Of a stretch of DNA of 38,953 bases, positions 1 through 9,918 are shown in pieces. Source of the DNA: Planctomycetota bacterium (lineage in GTDB: Bacteria; Planctomycetota; JAJSAM01; JAJVHW01). Under the pieces are notes generated by a model that made no database searches, was not told the origin of the DNA, and saw nothing but the letters and a program-made list of their open reading frames with translations. The position numbers and the translations under genes were made by a program. The first letter of the stretch is position 1. Every line of letters starts with the position of its first letter. The DNA lies in the NCBI GenBank assembly GCA_021414065.1, contig JAIOPE010000082.1, positions 1-38,953 on the forward strand, read 5' to 3'.

Positions 1-32
1 GGCGCGGGCGAATACTCCGACAGGCTGCTAGA
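1..32 (+). repeat. 32-base dispersed repeat, copy 1
   Basis: The first 32 bases match 36378-36409 (opposite strand) at 30 of 32 positions; the only differences are at positions 13-14. The shared core is CTCCGACAGGCTGCTAGA. The copy touches the window edge, so the repeat may extend leftwards. It is not beside any gene start here. Nature unknown; it could be a mobile-element end or a conserved leader or regulatory motif. Confidence 0.7.
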
Positions 33-137
33 TGCGGACGGAGCGTGTCCGCGGATCGCGAACGCCGGCACGCCTGCCTCTTCACGAGGTCCGATCCGAG
101 ACGAACCCGGGGCCGGGAGGCCCGGGGTGCGTGCGGA

Positions 138-177
138 GGAGGGACGGTGGTGGTGGCGGGGGCGGGCCCGTCCCTCC
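138..177 (-). terminator. Hairpin downstream of oppC (first Opp operon)
   Basis: A perfect 10-bp stem (GGAGGGACGG at 138-147, CCGTCCCTCC at 168-177) encloses a 20-base GC-rich loop. It begins about 58 bases past the oppC stop on the minus strand, where a terminator for oppA-oppB-oppC is expected. There is no clear U-tract, so the stem is certain but termination is inferred. The rest of 1-235 shows no gene. Confidence 0.45.
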
Positions 178-235
178 GCGTCCGCGCAGCCGCGACGGCC
201 CCGAGACGACCCTCACGCGCGACCGATGCCGCGGC

Positions 236-1543
236 TCAGCCCTTCGACTTCTTCACGATCACCGCGCGTGGATCGAGCGCGTCGCGGAGTCCGTCACCGA
301 GGAAGTTGAACGCGAGCACCGTCGCGAAGATGAACAGTCCCGGCACCACGACCCACGGGCTCTCGAGCAGCACCGCCGACTGCTGCGCTTCGCGGAGCAT
401 GTTGCCCCACGATGCCTCCGGTTCCTGGATGCCGAGGCCGAGGAACGACAGCGCGACTTCGGCCAGGATGTACCCGGGGATCGCGAGCGTCGCGGACACG
501 ATCGCGAACGACGTCGTGTTCGGCAGCACATGGAATGCAAGGATGCGCCAGGTGGGTGATCCCACGGCCCGCGCCGCGACCACGTAGTCGTTCGTGCGCA
601 GGGACAGGACCATGCCGCGGATCACGCGTGCGCGTCCGGCCCAGCCGACGAACGCCATCGTGAGGACGATCGCGAAGTACGTCTGGCGCGAGGAGAGCGC
701 GCGGCCGTCGATCTTGATGTCGCGGAGGATTCCGCCCAGCACGATCATCAGGTACAGGTCCGGGACCGACAGGAACACCTCGACGACGCGCATCGAGAGG
801 TTGTCGAAGAGGCCGCCCAGATAGCCGGAGAGCCCGCCGATGATCATCCCGAGCGTCATCGTCACGAGGATGCAGACGATGCCGACCGACAGGCTGATCT
901 GGGAGCCGAACAGGATGCGCGTGAGCAGGTCGCGACCTTGCGAGTCGGTGCCGAAGAGGTAGGCGCCTACGGATCCGGTCGTCTCCGGTGGGGCCGTCGT
1001 GCCGAAGAGACGCAGATTGCCGTTGATCTTCCCGAGGCCGAGGACGCTGAAGACCTCGTGCTCCTTCGGCGCGGAGACGAAGAACTCGACCGGCACGGAG
1101 ATCGTCGGATCGACGCAACCCCGCACGTAGTGCAGATCGCCGTGATCGTCCGGCACCTGGATTTCGACCACCGGGTGGACGTGCGGCCGGAGCGTGAAGT
1201 TGCCCTGCTGGTCGGAGAAGTGGATGCCGCCGCGGAACCACCGCCAGCGGCGCTCGTACACGGTCGTCGCCGTGCCGTCGGGCTTCGTGACGTCGCGCTC
1301 GCGGAGTTCGTACGACCCGAGAAGCATCGGAGGCGTGCCGGCCGCGTTGGGGCTCGCTTCGTCCCAGTTCGACGGAGCGAGCACGCCTGCGAAGCACGCG
1401 GCCACGTACAACAGGATGAGGATCACGCCACCGGTGCAGGCGACGCGGTTGCGGAGGAGCTTCCGGCGGGCGTGTGCCCATGGGCTCGTTCCGACGGCGG
1501 CGGGGGCCTCGGCCGGGATCGCGGGCGATGTGTCGTCTGCCAT
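236..1543 (-). CDS. oppC: Oligopeptide/dipeptide ABC transporter permease OppC (system 1)
   Basis: Inner-membrane permease subunit of a peptide ABC importer, pairing with OppB to form the channel. One N-terminal membrane helix (about residues 35-55) is followed by an unusually long periplasmic segment of about 150 residues. The binding-protein-dependent transport domain then begins at the LFGTDSQGRDLLTR motif. The cytoplasmic coupling (EAA) loop is recognisable around VVAARAVGSPTWRI, and the end [15 protein letters not shown] is typical of OppC/DppC. At 435 residues it is well above the usual 300 or so, because of the loop. The ATG at 1543 has GGAG eight bases upstream; a GTG at 1552 overlapping the oppB stop (GTGA) is the alternative. 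Last gene of oppA-oppB-oppC, probably translationally coupled to oppB. Substrate specificity cannot be read from the sequence. Confidence 0.93.
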   Translation of the reverse strand: MADDTSPAIPAEAPAAVGTSPWAHARRKLLRNRVACTGGVILILLYVAACFAGVLAPSNWDEASPNAAGTPPMLLGSYELRERDVTKPDGTATTVYERRWRWFRGGIHFSDQQGNFTLRPHVHPVVEIQVPDDHGDLHYVRGCVDPTISVPVEFFVSAPKEHEVFSVLGLGKINGNLRLFGTTAPPETTGSVGAYLFGTDSQGRDLLTRILFGSQISLSVGIVCILVTMTLGMIIGGLSGYLGGLFDNLSMRVVEVFLSVPDLYLMIVLGGILRDIKIDGRALSSRQTYFAIVLTMAFVGWAGRARVIRGMVLSLRTNDYVVAARAVGSPTWRILAFHVLPNTTSFAIVSATLAIPGYILAEVALSFLGLGIQEPEASWGNMLREAQQSAVLLESPWVVVPGLFIFATVLAFNFLGDGLRDALDPRAVIVKKSKG

Positions 1544-1548
1544 GGGCG

Positions 1549-2724
1549 TCACTCCGCCCTGATCCGTGGATCGACGATCGCGAGCAGGACGTCCGCGAAC
1601 ATGTTTCCGGCAACGAGCAGCAGTGCCGAGAAGAGGACCGACGCCATCACAAGCGGTTCATCCTTCGCGAACACCGCGTTCGTCGTCACGACGGCGAGCC
1701 CCGGCCAGTTGAAGATCAGCTCGACGAGGAACGACCCGGAGAGCAGCGCGGCGAGGCTGAACCCGAACATCGTCACAAGTGGGTTGATCGCGTTTCGGAG
1801 CGCGTGGACGAACTGGACGCGTCGCGCCGAGACACCCTTCGCGCGGGCCGTGCGGACGTAGTCGGACGACATCGCCTCGACCATCTGGCCGCGCATCTGG
1901 CGCATGTAGTACGCGATCGACGTGAAGCCGATGACCGACGCCGGCAGGATGATGTGCCATCCGGCGTCGGTCAACTGGGCGAAGAACCCCATCCGCTCGT
2001 GATCGAGCGAGTGCATGTCGCCGACGGGGAACCACCCGGTGCTCAGCGCGAGGAACAACGCGAGCAGCGAGAGGAACACCCCGGGCATGGACAGGCTCAT
2101 GTACGCGACGGCTCCGCACAGGTGATCGAGCAGGCTGTTGGGCCGCACGCCGCTCCACACGCCGAGCGGGATCGCGAGTCCCCACGCGATGATGAGCGCC
2201 ACGATCTCGAGCTTCAGCGTGTTCCAGAGCCGCTCGAGCATCACGTCCATGACGGGAGCCTTGTGAGACCAGCTCGTGCCGAGGTCACCCGTGATGACGT
2301 TTCCGAACCAGGCCACGTAACCCCGCGTCCAGCCCACCCAGCGGTACACGTTGCCGCGTTCCGAGATGGACCATAGCTGGGACGAGTCGCCGGGCAGTCT
2401 GAAGCGCTTCACCCACGCTTGCTCGAGCTTCGGGTCCACGGGACTGCCGTCTTTGAGCAGCGCACCCTCGGCGGAGAACGAGTAGACCCGGTCGGCGATC
2501 GTGAACGAGCCGATGTCCTTCGCACGGTCCGCCTCGGCGACCTTCACCACGCGGCCGACGCTCGTGCGCAGTTGCATCACGTAGTCGAAGCCGTACTTCT
2601 GGTCCTGCTCGAGCTTGGCGTAGAAGTCGCCGGGCGAGAGCTGGAGAAGCATGTACGTCATCAGCGAAATGACGAGCAGGAGCGGCGGCAGCGAGAGGAG
2701 CCGGCGGAGGAAGAAGGTGAGCAT
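1549..2724 (-). CDS. oppB: Oligopeptide/dipeptide ABC transporter permease OppB (system 1)
   Basis: Second permease subunit of the importer. The start MLTFFLRRLLSLPPLLLVIS is the classic OppB/DppB first helix. The transport domain runs from about residue 165 to the end, with the coupling loop around SSDYVRTARAKG and the terminal IVDPRIR motif. At 391 residues it is longer than the family norm (about 310-340). The excess lies in a roughly 100-residue periplasmic insertion after helix 1 (residues about 35-140), which contains none of the usual short OppB loop sequence until ITGDLGTSW. The ATG follows the oppA stop with no gap, and its stop overlaps the possible GTG of oppC, so the three genes form one operon. 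Confidence 0.93.
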   Translation of the reverse strand: MLTFFLRRLLSLPPLLLVISLMTYMLLQLSPGDFYAKLEQDQKYGFDYVMQLRTSVGRVVKVAEADRAKDIGSFTIADRVYSFSAEGALLKDGSPVDPKLEQAWVKRFRLPGDSSQLWSISERGNVYRWVGWTRGYVAWFGNVITGDLGTSWSHKAPVMDVMLERLWNTLKLEIVALIIAWGLAIPLGVWSGVRPNSLLDHLCGAVAYMSLSMPGVFLSLLALFLALSTGWFPVGDMHSLDHERMGFFAQLTDAGWHIILPASVIGFTSIAYYMRQMRGQMVEAMSSDYVRTARAKGVSARRVQFVHALRNAINPLVTMFGFSLAALLSGSFLVELIFNWPGLAVVTTNAVFAKDEPLVMASVLFSALLLVAGNMFADVLLAIVDPRIRAE

Positions 2725-4701
2725 CTACTTGCCGTCCACCGTCCAGAGCTCCTCGAAGTTCCACCAGGTTGAGGGGCGGAGCAACGAAGGGCGCCGGTTG
2801 TGGATGCGGCTCCGCGAGGCCGCGTACTCGTTCGGCGCGTAGAGGTAGATCGTGGACTGCTGGTTCGCCTGGAGCTGGAGGTAGAGCGCCCAGAGCGGAC
2901 GGCGGGCCTCCGGGTCGGGGTTCCGGTCGAGCATCGAGATGATCGAGTCGGCGGCGGTCTCCCAGTCGCGGAAGGGCTTCGGCTGCTGCGGATACCACAC
3001 GTGAAGACGCCCGGACGACAGGTGGATGTTCTTCCCGTTGAGCGGGTCGGGCGGCACGGCGGAACCCCAGCCGAGCACCATCGCCTCCCACTGGTGGACG
3101 TCGTCGAGCTGCTTCGAGATCTCCTGGAACGCCGCGGGCTTCAACTGCGCCTCGACGCCGACCGCGGCGAGGAAGTCCTTCAACTGCGCGATCACCTTGA
3201 TGCGGATCGGGTTCTCCACGTTCGTCATCAGGTCGAACGACACGCGGTGGCCTTCGGCGTCGAGCCGGATCCCGTCGGAATCGCGCTTCGCGAGCCCCAT
3301 GCCGTCGAGGAGCGCGTTCGCCTTCGCCGGGGCGTACGTGAACCGCGTGACTTCGGAGAACCACGACTTGTTCGACCGCGGCGTGTCGGACCAGATTGCC
3401 TCGCCGCGGCCGTCGAGGATGTTCTTCACGAGCTGATCGCGGTCCACGGCGTGGTTCACGGCACGGCGGAACCGCTCGTCCTGGAACCACTTCAAACGGT
3501 ACGGGGCGATCTTGGGCTTGCCCTCGGGCGTCATGCCGGGGTTCTGGTTGAAGGAGAGCCAGGTGACGTTGAGCGAGAGCCCGAGCCGGTGCAGATCGAA
3601 CCAGCCCTCCTTCTCCTTCTCACTGAACTGCGGGAAGTCCACGACCTGGATCGAGTCCATCAGGTCGAACCCGCCACCGAGGAACTGGAGCGTGCGCGTC
3701 GTGTTGTCCTTCACGAGCTTCGCGACGATTCGCTCCGCATAGGGCAGTCGCTGGCCGTTCTTGGCGGTGCGCCACGAATAGGGGTTCGGCTCGTAGACGA
3801 TCTTCTCGCCCGTCGCGTACTGGATCACGCGGTAAGGACCCGTACCGATCACCTCTTCGGGGTGTTCGGCGCCCATGGCCGAGTTGTAGGCCGGCTGGTC
3901 GCCTTCGACTGCGTCCTTCCACCGGGCCGACGGGACGATGGGCACGCCCGAGCAGTGGTCGAGGAAGAGCGCGTCGATCGCGGCGCACTTCGCGATGACC
4001 GTGTGGTCGTCCACCGCCTGGAACGTCGGTAGCGGCGCGTCGCCAATCTTGAAACCGTCCACCGCACTGTTCGCAATCTTCGGGTTGAAGCAGGTCTTCT
4101 CGAAGCTGAAGACCACGTCCTTCGCCGTCATCGGCGTGCCATCGCTGAACCGCACGCCTTTGCGGAGGTGGAACGTCCATGTGAGGTAGTCGGGCGAGAC
4201 CTCCCACTTCCACGCGAGCGAGGGACGCGACCGCCACGCGCCGCTGTCGTACGACGTGAGCGTGTCGAACACGAGCCCGGAGAGCTCGCTCGACGTTGCC
4301 TCGTTGCTCGTCAGCGGGTTGAACGTGTCGATCGTTTCGCCGAGGAGCCCGAGCGTGACCGTCCCGCCGTAGAGTCCGGTGCAGTCCGCGTCGAACGGTG
4401 GCTCAACCTGCACCGGCTGGAAGTATGCGGGGATCTTTGCCCGCGGGTCGTTCATGTCGGCCGGGGGGTCGAGCCGTGCCGCCTCGACGTGCTCCTCTTC
4501 GACGGCCTTCGACGTGCCGGAGTCGGGGGCCACCGGCTTGTCCGGCTGCGCGCGCTTCACGTCGGCGGGGTTGACGAGACGGCCCTGCGGCACGTCCCCG
4601 CTGCACGCGGCCAGAACGAGTGAGAACAGCGCGCAGGCAGCGACTGCCGCGCGCGGCGTCCAACTCGGCGTTGTACCGGGCGACATCCTCAGAGGGGACA
4701 A
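2725..4701 (-). CDS. oppA: Peptide ABC transporter substrate-binding lipoprotein OppA (system 1)
   Basis: Family 5 extracellular solute-binding protein that captures peptides or similar solutes and delivers them to OppB/OppC. The N-terminus has a lipoprotein signal with lipobox LAAC (Cys33 from the TTG start). A linker of about 70 residues rich in acidic and basic residues follows, then the SBP_bac_5 fold (about residues 105-600) with the family motifs [16 protein letters not shown] and VIGTGPYRV. The TTG at 4701 has AAGGAG six bases upstream, a better start than the ATG at 4686, which lacks a spaced ribosome-binding site. The open frame continues upstream to 5640 only as antisense of oppD. 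At 658 residues it is longer than usual OppA (about 540). First gene of the minus-strand operon, divergent from oppD. Confidence 0.93.
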   Translation of the reverse strand: MSPLRMSPGTTPSWTPRAAVAACALFSLVLAACSGDVPQGRLVNPADVKRAQPDKPVAPDSGTSKAVEEEHVEAARLDPPADMNDPRAKIPAYFQPVQVEPPFDADCTGLYGGTVTLGLLGETIDTFNPLTSNEATSSELSGLVFDTLTSYDSGAWRSRPSLAWKWEVSPDYLTWTFHLRKGVRFSDGTPMTAKDVVFSFEKTCFNPKIANSAVDGFKIGDAPLPTFQAVDDHTVIAKCAAIDALFLDHCSGVPIVPSARWKDAVEGDQPAYNSAMGAEHPEEVIGTGPYRVIQYATGEKIVYEPNPYSWRTAKNGQRLPYAERIVAKLVKDNTTRTLQFLGGGFDLMDSIQVVDFPQFSEKEKEGWFDLHRLGLSLNVTWLSFNQNPGMTPEGKPKIAPYRLKWFQDERFRRAVNHAVDRDQLVKNILDGRGEAIWSDTPRSNKSWFSEVTRFTYAPAKANALLDGMGLAKRDSDGIRLDAEGHRVSFDLMTNVENPIRIKVIAQLKDFLAAVGVEAQLKPAAFQEISKQLDDVHQWEAMVLGWGSAVPPDPLNGKNIHLSSGRLHVWYPQQPKPFRDWETAADSIISMLDRNPDPEARRPLWALYLQLQANQQSTIYLYAPNEYAASRSRIHNRRPSLLRPSTWWNFEELWTVDGK

Positions 4702-4774
4702 GGCCGACTCCTTCGGTGGGGCGTTCGTGCGTCGCGGCACGGCGAGTTCGCCGGGTCGGGCAGGGAGTGTAGTG

Positions 4775-4791
4775 CGACGGGGGCCCCGTCG
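4775..4791. promoter_or_regulatory. 17-base palindrome between divergent oppA and oppD
   Basis: CGACGGGG, one central G, then CCCCGTCG: a perfect 8-bp inverted repeat near the middle of the 138-base divergent intergenic region. The position suits a shared operator for both halves of the first Opp system. A TATCCT hexamer at 4793-4798 could be a -10 element for oppD, but no convincing -35 element accompanies it. Operator function is inferred. Confidence 0.4.
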
Positions 4792-4839
4792 GTATCCTTG
4801 TCCGCCTCCCGCCCGGCGGCGGGGACAGGAGACCCCCGC

Positions 4840-5886
4840 ATGGCCGATCAGCAGCCGCTCCTCGAGCTGCGCGACCTGAAGACGTGGTTCTGGACGGACG
4901 AGGGCGTGGCGAAGGCCGTTGACGGCGTCAGCTACTCGATCCATCCAGGAGAAACGCTCGGCGTCGTGGGCGAGTCCGGTTGTGGCAAGAGCGTCACGGC
5001 GCTCTCCGTCATGCGACTGATCCCGGATCCGCCGGGGAAGATCGCCGGCGGCCAGATCCTGCTCAAGGGCGAGGACCTCGTCACGCTCCCGGAAGCGCAG
5101 ATGCGGAAGGTCCGCGGACGTCGCATCGGCATGATCTTCCAGGAGCCGATGACGTCGCTGAACCCGGTGTTCACGATCGGCGACCAGATCGCCGAGGCCG
5201 TGCTTCTGCACCAGGGAGTCTCGAAGGCAGAGGCTTGGGACCGCGCGATCGAGATGCTGCGCCGCGTGAAGATCCCGAGTCCCGAACGTCGGGTCGAGGA
5301 GTACCCGCACCAGATGTCCGGCGGCATGCGGCAGCGCGTGATGATCGCCATGGCGCTCTCGTGCGACCCCGAACTGCTCATCGCCGACGAGCCGACGACC
5401 GCGCTCGACGTGACGATCCAGGCCCAGATCCTCCACCTGCTGCGCGAGCTTCAGCGAGAGATGGGGATGTCGGTGCTCCTCATCACCCACGACCTCGGTG
5501 TGGTCGCGCAGACGGCGCACCACGTGGCCGTGATGTACGCGGGGAAAGTGGTCGAGTACTCGCGGACGCGCGAGCTTTACAAGAACCCGAGGCACCCGTA
5601 CACGGTCGGCCTTTTCCAGTCGATCCCGAAGCTCGGACATCTGCGGAAGCGCCTCGACGTGATCCCCGGCGTCGTCCCCAGCGCGCTTGCGTTCCCGAAG
5701 GGTTGCCGGTTCAGCAACCGGTGCCCGTTCGCGACGCCCCTATGCACCGCCGAGGAGCCGCAGCTCCGAGAGATCGGCACGACGTCGGAGACCCACACGG
5801 TCGCGTGTCACCACTGGGAGAACGTCTCGGGCTCCGCGTGGAGCGAACTCTCCGGCGACAAGGCCCCGCAGGAGGCGAGCGCGTGA
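4840..5886 (+). CDS. oppD: Oligopeptide ABC transporter ATPase OppD (system 1)
   Basis: Cytoplasmic ATPase subunit driving the importer. It has all ABC motifs: Walker A GESGCGKS (residues 44-51), Q-loop in [11 protein letters not shown], signature MSGGMRQRV, Walker [13 protein letters not shown] and switch His in LITHDLG. The C-terminal oligopeptide-transporter domain carries a cysteine cluster (GCRFSNRC, then PLC and VACHH), a motif linked to Fe-S binding in Dpp/Opp ATPases. The ATG at 4840 is preceded by AGGAG with an 8-base spacer; a TTG further upstream at 4798 is in frame but lacks this. Its stop overlaps the oppF GTG by four bases (GTGA). It is divergent from oppA-oppB-oppC, so the transporter is encoded by two opposing transcripts. 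Confidence 0.95.
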   Translation: MADQQPLLELRDLKTWFWTDEGVAKAVDGVSYSIHPGETLGVVGESGCGKSVTALSVMRLIPDPPGKIAGGQILLKGEDLVTLPEAQMRKVRGRRIGMIFQEPMTSLNPVFTIGDQIAEAVLLHQGVSKAEAWDRAIEMLRRVKIPSPERRVEEYPHQMSGGMRQRVMIAMALSCDPELLIADEPTTALDVTIQAQILHLLRELQREMGMSVLLITHDLGVVAQTAHHVAVMYAGKVVEYSRTRELYKNPRHPYTVGLFQSIPKLGHLRKRLDVIPGVVPSALAFPKGCRFSNRCPFATPLCTAEEPQLREIGTTSETHTVACHHWENVSGSAWSELSGDKAPQEASA

Positions 5887-6947
5887 GCACGCAGACCGAA
5901 GCCCGCCGCAAGTCGGCGGACATGTCCAACGTCGTGCTCTCCGTGCGCGACCTGAAGAAGTGGTACCCGATCCGGAAGGGCCTTTTCTCCCGAGTCGTCG
6001 CCCAAGTGAAGGCCGTGGACGGCGTGAGCTTCGACATCCACGCGGGCGAGACGCTCGGGTTCGTCGGCGAGTCAGGATGCGGCAAGACGACTGTCGGCCG
6101 CACGATCCTGCGCCTCCTCGATCCGGTCACTGCCGGCTCCGCCCACTTCCAGGGCACGAACCTGTTCGACATCCAGGGCGAAGAGCTCCGCGCGATGCGC
6201 CGGAAGATGCAGATCATCTTCCAAGACCCGTACTCGTCGCTCAATCCGCGCATGACGGTCGAAGCGATCGTCGGCGAGGGGCTCACGGTGCACGGGCTCG
6301 TGTCGAGCGGGAAGGAGCGCCGCGAGCGCGTCCAGGAACTGCTGAAGAAGGTCGGACTCGACCCGGTGCGGCACATCTCGCGGTATCCGCACGAGTTCTC
6401 CGGCGGACAGCGGCAGCGCATCGGCGTCGCCCGCGCGATCGCGCTCGAGCCGGACCTGATCGTCTGCGACGAAGCGGTGTCCGCGCTCGACGTCTCGATC
6501 CAGGCGCAGATCATCAACCTCTTGCAAGGCCTGCAGGAGGAGATGGGGATGAGCTACCTGTTCATCGCCCACGGGCTGAACGTGGTGGAGCACATCAGCC
6601 ACCGCGTGGCGGTCATGTACCTCGGACGCATCGCGGAGACTGCGCCGAGCGAGAAGCTCTACTCGGGCCCCGCGCACCCCTACACGCAGGCCCTGCTCTC
6701 CGCGATCCCCGACACCGACCCCGACGCCCCGATGAACCCCGAGGTCCTCGAGGGCGAGGTGCCGAACCCGATCAATCCGCCGCCCGGTTGCCGTTTCCAC
6801 CCGCGCTGCCGCTTCGCGCAGGACCGCTGCCGTTCGAACGACATCCCGATCCCCGTCTACGAGATCGCCCCGGGCCACTCGGTCGCCTGCATCCTGGGCG
6901 AGCAGGTGGCCGGCGCGGTGAAGATCGGCGAGCAGACCGGGGCGTGA
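5883..6947 (+). CDS. oppF: Oligopeptide ABC transporter ATPase OppF (system 1)
   Basis: Second ATPase of the heterodimer with OppD. Motifs: Walker A GESGCGKT (62-69), [14 protein letters not shown], signature [10 protein letters not shown], Walker [13 protein letters not shown]. The switch region reads IAHGLNVV instead of the usual AHDL, so the His is kept but the following Asp is Gly. The C-terminal cysteine cluster ([16 protein letters not shown]) is present. The GTG start has GGAGG seven bases upstream and overlaps the oppD stop, which supports it over the in-frame ATG at 5922. 354 residues, normal for the family. Confidence 0.95.
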   Translation: MSTQTEARRKSADMSNVVLSVRDLKKWYPIRKGLFSRVVAQVKAVDGVSFDIHAGETLGFVGESGCGKTTVGRTILRLLDPVTAGSAHFQGTNLFDIQGEELRAMRRKMQIIFQDPYSSLNPRMTVEAIVGEGLTVHGLVSSGKERRERVQELLKKVGLDPVRHISRYPHEFSGGQRQRIGVARAIALEPDLIVCDEAVSALDVSIQAQIINLLQGLQEEMGMSYLFIAHGLNVVEHISHRVAVMYLGRIAETAPSEKLYSGPAHPYTQALLSAIPDTDPDAPMNPEVLEGEVPNPINPPPGCRFHPRCRFAQDRCRSNDIPIPVYEIAPGHSVACILGEQVAGAVKIGEQTGA

Positions 6948-6976
6948 ACTCGCGCGTAGACCGCCGCGTAGCTCGG

Positions 6977-7048
6977 TCGGGCCCGAGACGTGCTGTTCCT
7001 GTAGCCTGCAAGCTTGCACGAGAAGCTGACGTGTCCTCGATCGAGGAC
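6977..7048 (+). promoter_or_regulatory. Cluster of three perfect palindromes upstream of the second opp operon
   Basis: The 115-base gap between oppF (system 1) and oppA (system 2) holds TCGGGCCCGA (6977-6986), TGCAAGCTTGCA (7007-7018) and GTCCTCGATCGAGGAC (7033-7048). All three are perfect inverted repeats. The first may help terminate the upstream oppD-oppF transcript; the last two sit just before the start of the next operon and could be operators. The sequence shows the symmetry; binding is inferred. Confidence 0.4.
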
Positions 7049-7062
7049 TCCCCGAGGTGACC

Positions 7063-8805
7063 ATGCGAATCGCCGTCCTGTCCACCGTTGTGCCCGCGTT
7101 GGCGCTGTCACTTGCGCTCTGTTGCCTTCCCGGACGCGCGCGTGCCGGCGACGGTGAAGACTCGAACTCGACCCCGCGCAGCGGCGAGGCGCTGAAGAAG
7201 TTCGACTGGGGGGCACTCTTCGAGCCGGGCGACTCGTGGAAGAAGCACGAGCAGAAGCTCGTCTGGAACAACGAGACTGAGCCGGAGACGCTTGACCCCG
7301 CGATCATGACCGGGACGACGGAGCACAACCTGGCGCTGGCGTTGTTCGAAGGGCTTGCGACGCATCATCCGGAGACACTCGAACCGGTGCCGGGCGTCGC
7401 GGAGTGGTGGGACGTCTCTCCCGACGGGGTCACGTACACTTTCCACCTGCGGAAGGACGCGGCTTGGAGCAACGGCGAACCGGTGACGTCGGAGGACTTC
7501 CGGTACTCCTGGATACGAGCGCTCGATCCGGTCACTGCCTCGCAGTACGCCTACATGCTGTATCCGATCCGCGGCGCGCAGCGGTTCAACACGTGGCACG
7601 CGGCAAAGGACGACCAACCTGCGACCGACGCACTCCCTGCACCGAAGGAGTCCGACGTTGCGATCGACGTCGTGGACCCGCTCACGCTGAAGGTCACGCT
7701 CGAAGCACCGTGCGCCTACTTCCTCGAACTCGTGTCGTTCGAGACGCTCATGCCGGTGCACCGCGCGACGGTCGAGAAGCACAAGAGCGCGTGGACGCAG
7801 CCCGAGCACATCGTCTCCAACGGGCCGTTCCAGCTCGATCTGTGGAAGCCGCGCGACCGAATCGAGATGGTGCCGAACCCGAAGTGGTGGAACCGGAAGA
7901 TCGTCCGTCTCGACCGAATGGTTATCCGCGCGATCGACGAGCAGAGCACGTCGCTCAACGAGTACCTCTCGGGCGGTGTGGACTGGATTCGGTCGATCCC
8001 CGCGCGTCGCGTCGAAGAGGCGCAGGCGCACCCGGACTACTACGTCGCCCCGTACCTCGGCACGTACTTCTTCCGCTTCAACGTCACGCAGAAGCCGTTC
8101 GACGACGTGCGGGTCCGCAAGGCGTTCAACCTCGCCGTGGACAAGAAGTCGATCTGCGAGAAGTTCCTGAAGGCGGGGCAGATCCCGGCGACGGGGATCG
8201 TGTCCCCCGGCATCCACGGGTACCCGGAACTGGCGGGCGACGCGTATGACCCGAAGCGAGCGCGGGAGATGCTCGCCGAAGCGGGGTTCCCGGAAGGCCG
8301 CGGCTTCCCCGAGGTCGAACTGCTCTACAACACGAGCGAGAGCCACAAGGGCGTCTGCGAGCAGTTGGTCGAGATGTGGAAGTCGAACCTCGGTGTGAAG
8401 ATCCAGCTCGCGAACCGCGAGTGGAAGGTCTACCTCGACGACGTCGATCACAAGCGCTACCAGATCGCCCGCGCCGCGTGGATCGGCGACTACGCCGACC
8501 CGAACACGTTCCTCGACATGTGGGTGACCGACGGCGGCAACAACAGCACCGGATGGTCGAACAAGAAGTACGACGCGATGATCGCGGCGGCTGCGAAGGA
8601 GCCCGACCCGGCGAAGCGTTTCGCGATCTTCCAAGAGTGCGAGCGCATGGTCGCGATCGACGAGTTGCCCGTGATGCCGCTCTACTACTACGTGAACCAG
8701 GGCATGCTCCGGCCGCGCGTCAAAGGCTGGCACGACAACGTGCGCGACCTGCACCCCTTCCAGTACATCTACATCGACGGCCCGGCCGCCGAGTCGGCGA
8801 AGTAG
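7063..8805 (+). CDS. oppA: Peptide ABC transporter substrate-binding protein OppA (system 2)
   Basis: Family 5 solute-binding protein of the second importer. Residues 1-28 form a Sec signal peptide ending RARA before GDGED; there is no valid lipobox, so it is predicted to be soluble in the periplasm, unlike the system 1 lipoprotein. It has the strong OppA features [32 protein letters not shown] and IVSNGPFQL, and is closer to classical OppA/MppA than the system 1 protein is. 580 residues. ATG 7063 is chosen because GAGG lies five bases upstream; a GTG at 7057 is in frame. First gene of a five-gene operon. Confidence 0.95.
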   Translation: MRIAVLSTVVPALALSLALCCLPGRARAGDGEDSNSTPRSGEALKKFDWGALFEPGDSWKKHEQKLVWNNETEPETLDPAIMTGTTEHNLALALFEGLATHHPETLEPVPGVAEWWDVSPDGVTYTFHLRKDAAWSNGEPVTSEDFRYSWIRALDPVTASQYAYMLYPIRGAQRFNTWHAAKDDQPATDALPAPKESDVAIDVVDPLTLKVTLEAPCAYFLELVSFETLMPVHRATVEKHKSAWTQPEHIVSNGPFQLDLWKPRDRIEMVPNPKWWNRKIVRLDRMVIRAIDEQSTSLNEYLSGGVDWIRSIPARRVEEAQAHPDYYVAPYLGTYFFRFNVTQKPFDDVRVRKAFNLAVDKKSICEKFLKAGQIPATGIVSPGIHGYPELAGDAYDPKRAREMLAEAGFPEGRGFPEVELLYNTSESHKGVCEQLVEMWKSNLGVKIQLANREWKVYLDDVDHKRYQIARAAWIGDYADPNTFLDMWVTDGGNNSTGWSNKKYDAMIAAAAKEPDPAKRFAIFQECERMVAIDELPVMPLYYYVNQGMLRPRVKGWHDNVRDLHPFQYIYIDGPAAESAK

Positions 8806-8829
8806 GGGAGCGGGGGCGAGGGCCACCAC

Positions 8830-9918
8830 GTGGGACGCTACGTCCTCCGACGCATCCTCTGGATGCCGCTCGTTCTGTTCGTGCTTGTCGCGGCGAGCTT
8901 CTTCCTGATCCGGCTCGCGCCGGGCGGGCCGTTCTCGGCGGAGCGTTCCGTGTCGCCCGAGATCCTCGCGAACATGAATGCGAAGTACCACCTCGACGCG
9001 CCGTGGTGGGAGCAGTTCGCGCGCTACGTCGGCGGCGTGCTCCAGGGCGACCTCGGTCCGTCGTTCAAGTTCAAGGACCGGACCGTCAACCAGATCCTCG
9101 CGAACGGGATCGGCCCGACGGTGATGCTCGGCGCGATCGCCACCGTGCTCGCGCTCGCGATCGGCCTCGTCGCAGGCACGATCGGCGCGGTGAAACAGAA
9201 CAGCGTCTTCGACTACGGGTCGATGTCTGTCGCGACGTTCGGGATGAGCGTGCCGAACTACGTGACCGGCCCGATCCTCGTGCTGGTGTTCGCGCTGACC
9301 TGGAAGGCCGTGCCGGTCTCCGGATTCGACGTCTCGTTCGCGCTCTGGCCGATGTTCGTGGTCGCGGGGATGTACGTCCTCTGGCGCGGCGCGGAGTGGG
9401 CGAAGTCGGGACTCGGGTCGGTGACGTTCGCCCGGGAATCCGCCTGCTTCTGGCTCTTGGTGTTGCTGCTCGCCTCGTGCGCCGCAGTGACGACCCTCGT
9501 CGGGAGCCCGAAGCTCATCCTGCCGTCGGTCACGCTCGCACTTCCGTTCGCGAGTCGCATCGCGCGGCTCATGCGGGCCGGGATGCTCGAGGTGATCGGG
9601 CAGGACTACGTCCGGACGGCGCGCGCGAAGGGCCTCTCGGAGACGACCGTGGTCGTGCGCCACGCGCTGAAGGGCGGCATCCTCCCGGTCGTCTCGTACC
9701 TCGGGCCGGCGATCGCCGGCGTGCTGACCGGTTCGCTCGTCGTCGAGAAGATCTTCAACATCCCCGGGATCGGCCGCGAGTTCGTGGAAGCGGCGCTCTC
9801 GCGCGACTACTTCCTCGTGCTCGGAATCGTCGTCCTCGACGGCGCTCTGCTCGTCTCGTTCAACCTCGTCGTGGACGTCGTCTACGGCTTCCTCGACCCG
9901 CGCATCCGGTACGACTGA
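8830..9918 (+). CDS. oppB: Oligopeptide ABC transporter permease OppB (system 2)
   Basis: Permease with the OppB signature start (MGRYVLRRILWMPLVLFVLV), loop motif LQGDLGPSFKFKDRTVN and coupling loop DYVRTARAKGLSE. It ends FLDPRIRYD. At 362 residues it has an insertion in its middle (about 155-215) containing two extra hydrophobic stretches (ALWPMFVVAGMYVLW and CFWLLVLLLASCAAV) separated by a charged segment, so its topology may differ from standard OppB. The GTG start has GAGGG seven bases upstream. The stop overlaps the oppC start (TGATG). Confidence 0.94.
   Translation: MGRYVLRRILWMPLVLFVLVAASFFLIRLAPGGPFSAERSVSPEILANMNAKYHLDAPWWEQFARYVGGVLQGDLGPSFKFKDRTVNQILANGIGPTVMLGAIATVLALAIGLVAGTIGAVKQNSVFDYGSMSVATFGMSVPNYVTGPILVLVFALTWKAVPVSGFDVSFALWPMFVVAGMYVLWRGAEWAKSGLGSVTFARESACFWLLVLLLASCAAVTTLVGSPKLILPSVTLALPFASRIARLMRAGMLEVIGQDYVRTARAKGLSETTVVVRHALKGGILPVVSYLGPAIAGVLTGSLVVEKIFNIPGIGREFVEAALSRDYFLVLGIVVLDGALLVSFNLVVDVVYGFLDPRIRYD

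Noticed and set aside
32..559. Plus-strand frame starting right after the 32-base repeat
   Set aside because: Mostly antisense to oppC and without motifs; the apparent ATG after the repeat is probably coincidental.
4702..5640. N-terminal extension of oppA into the oppD region
   Set aside because: The extra sequence is the reverse strand of oppD; the signal peptide and ribosome-binding site place the start at 4701 (or 4686).
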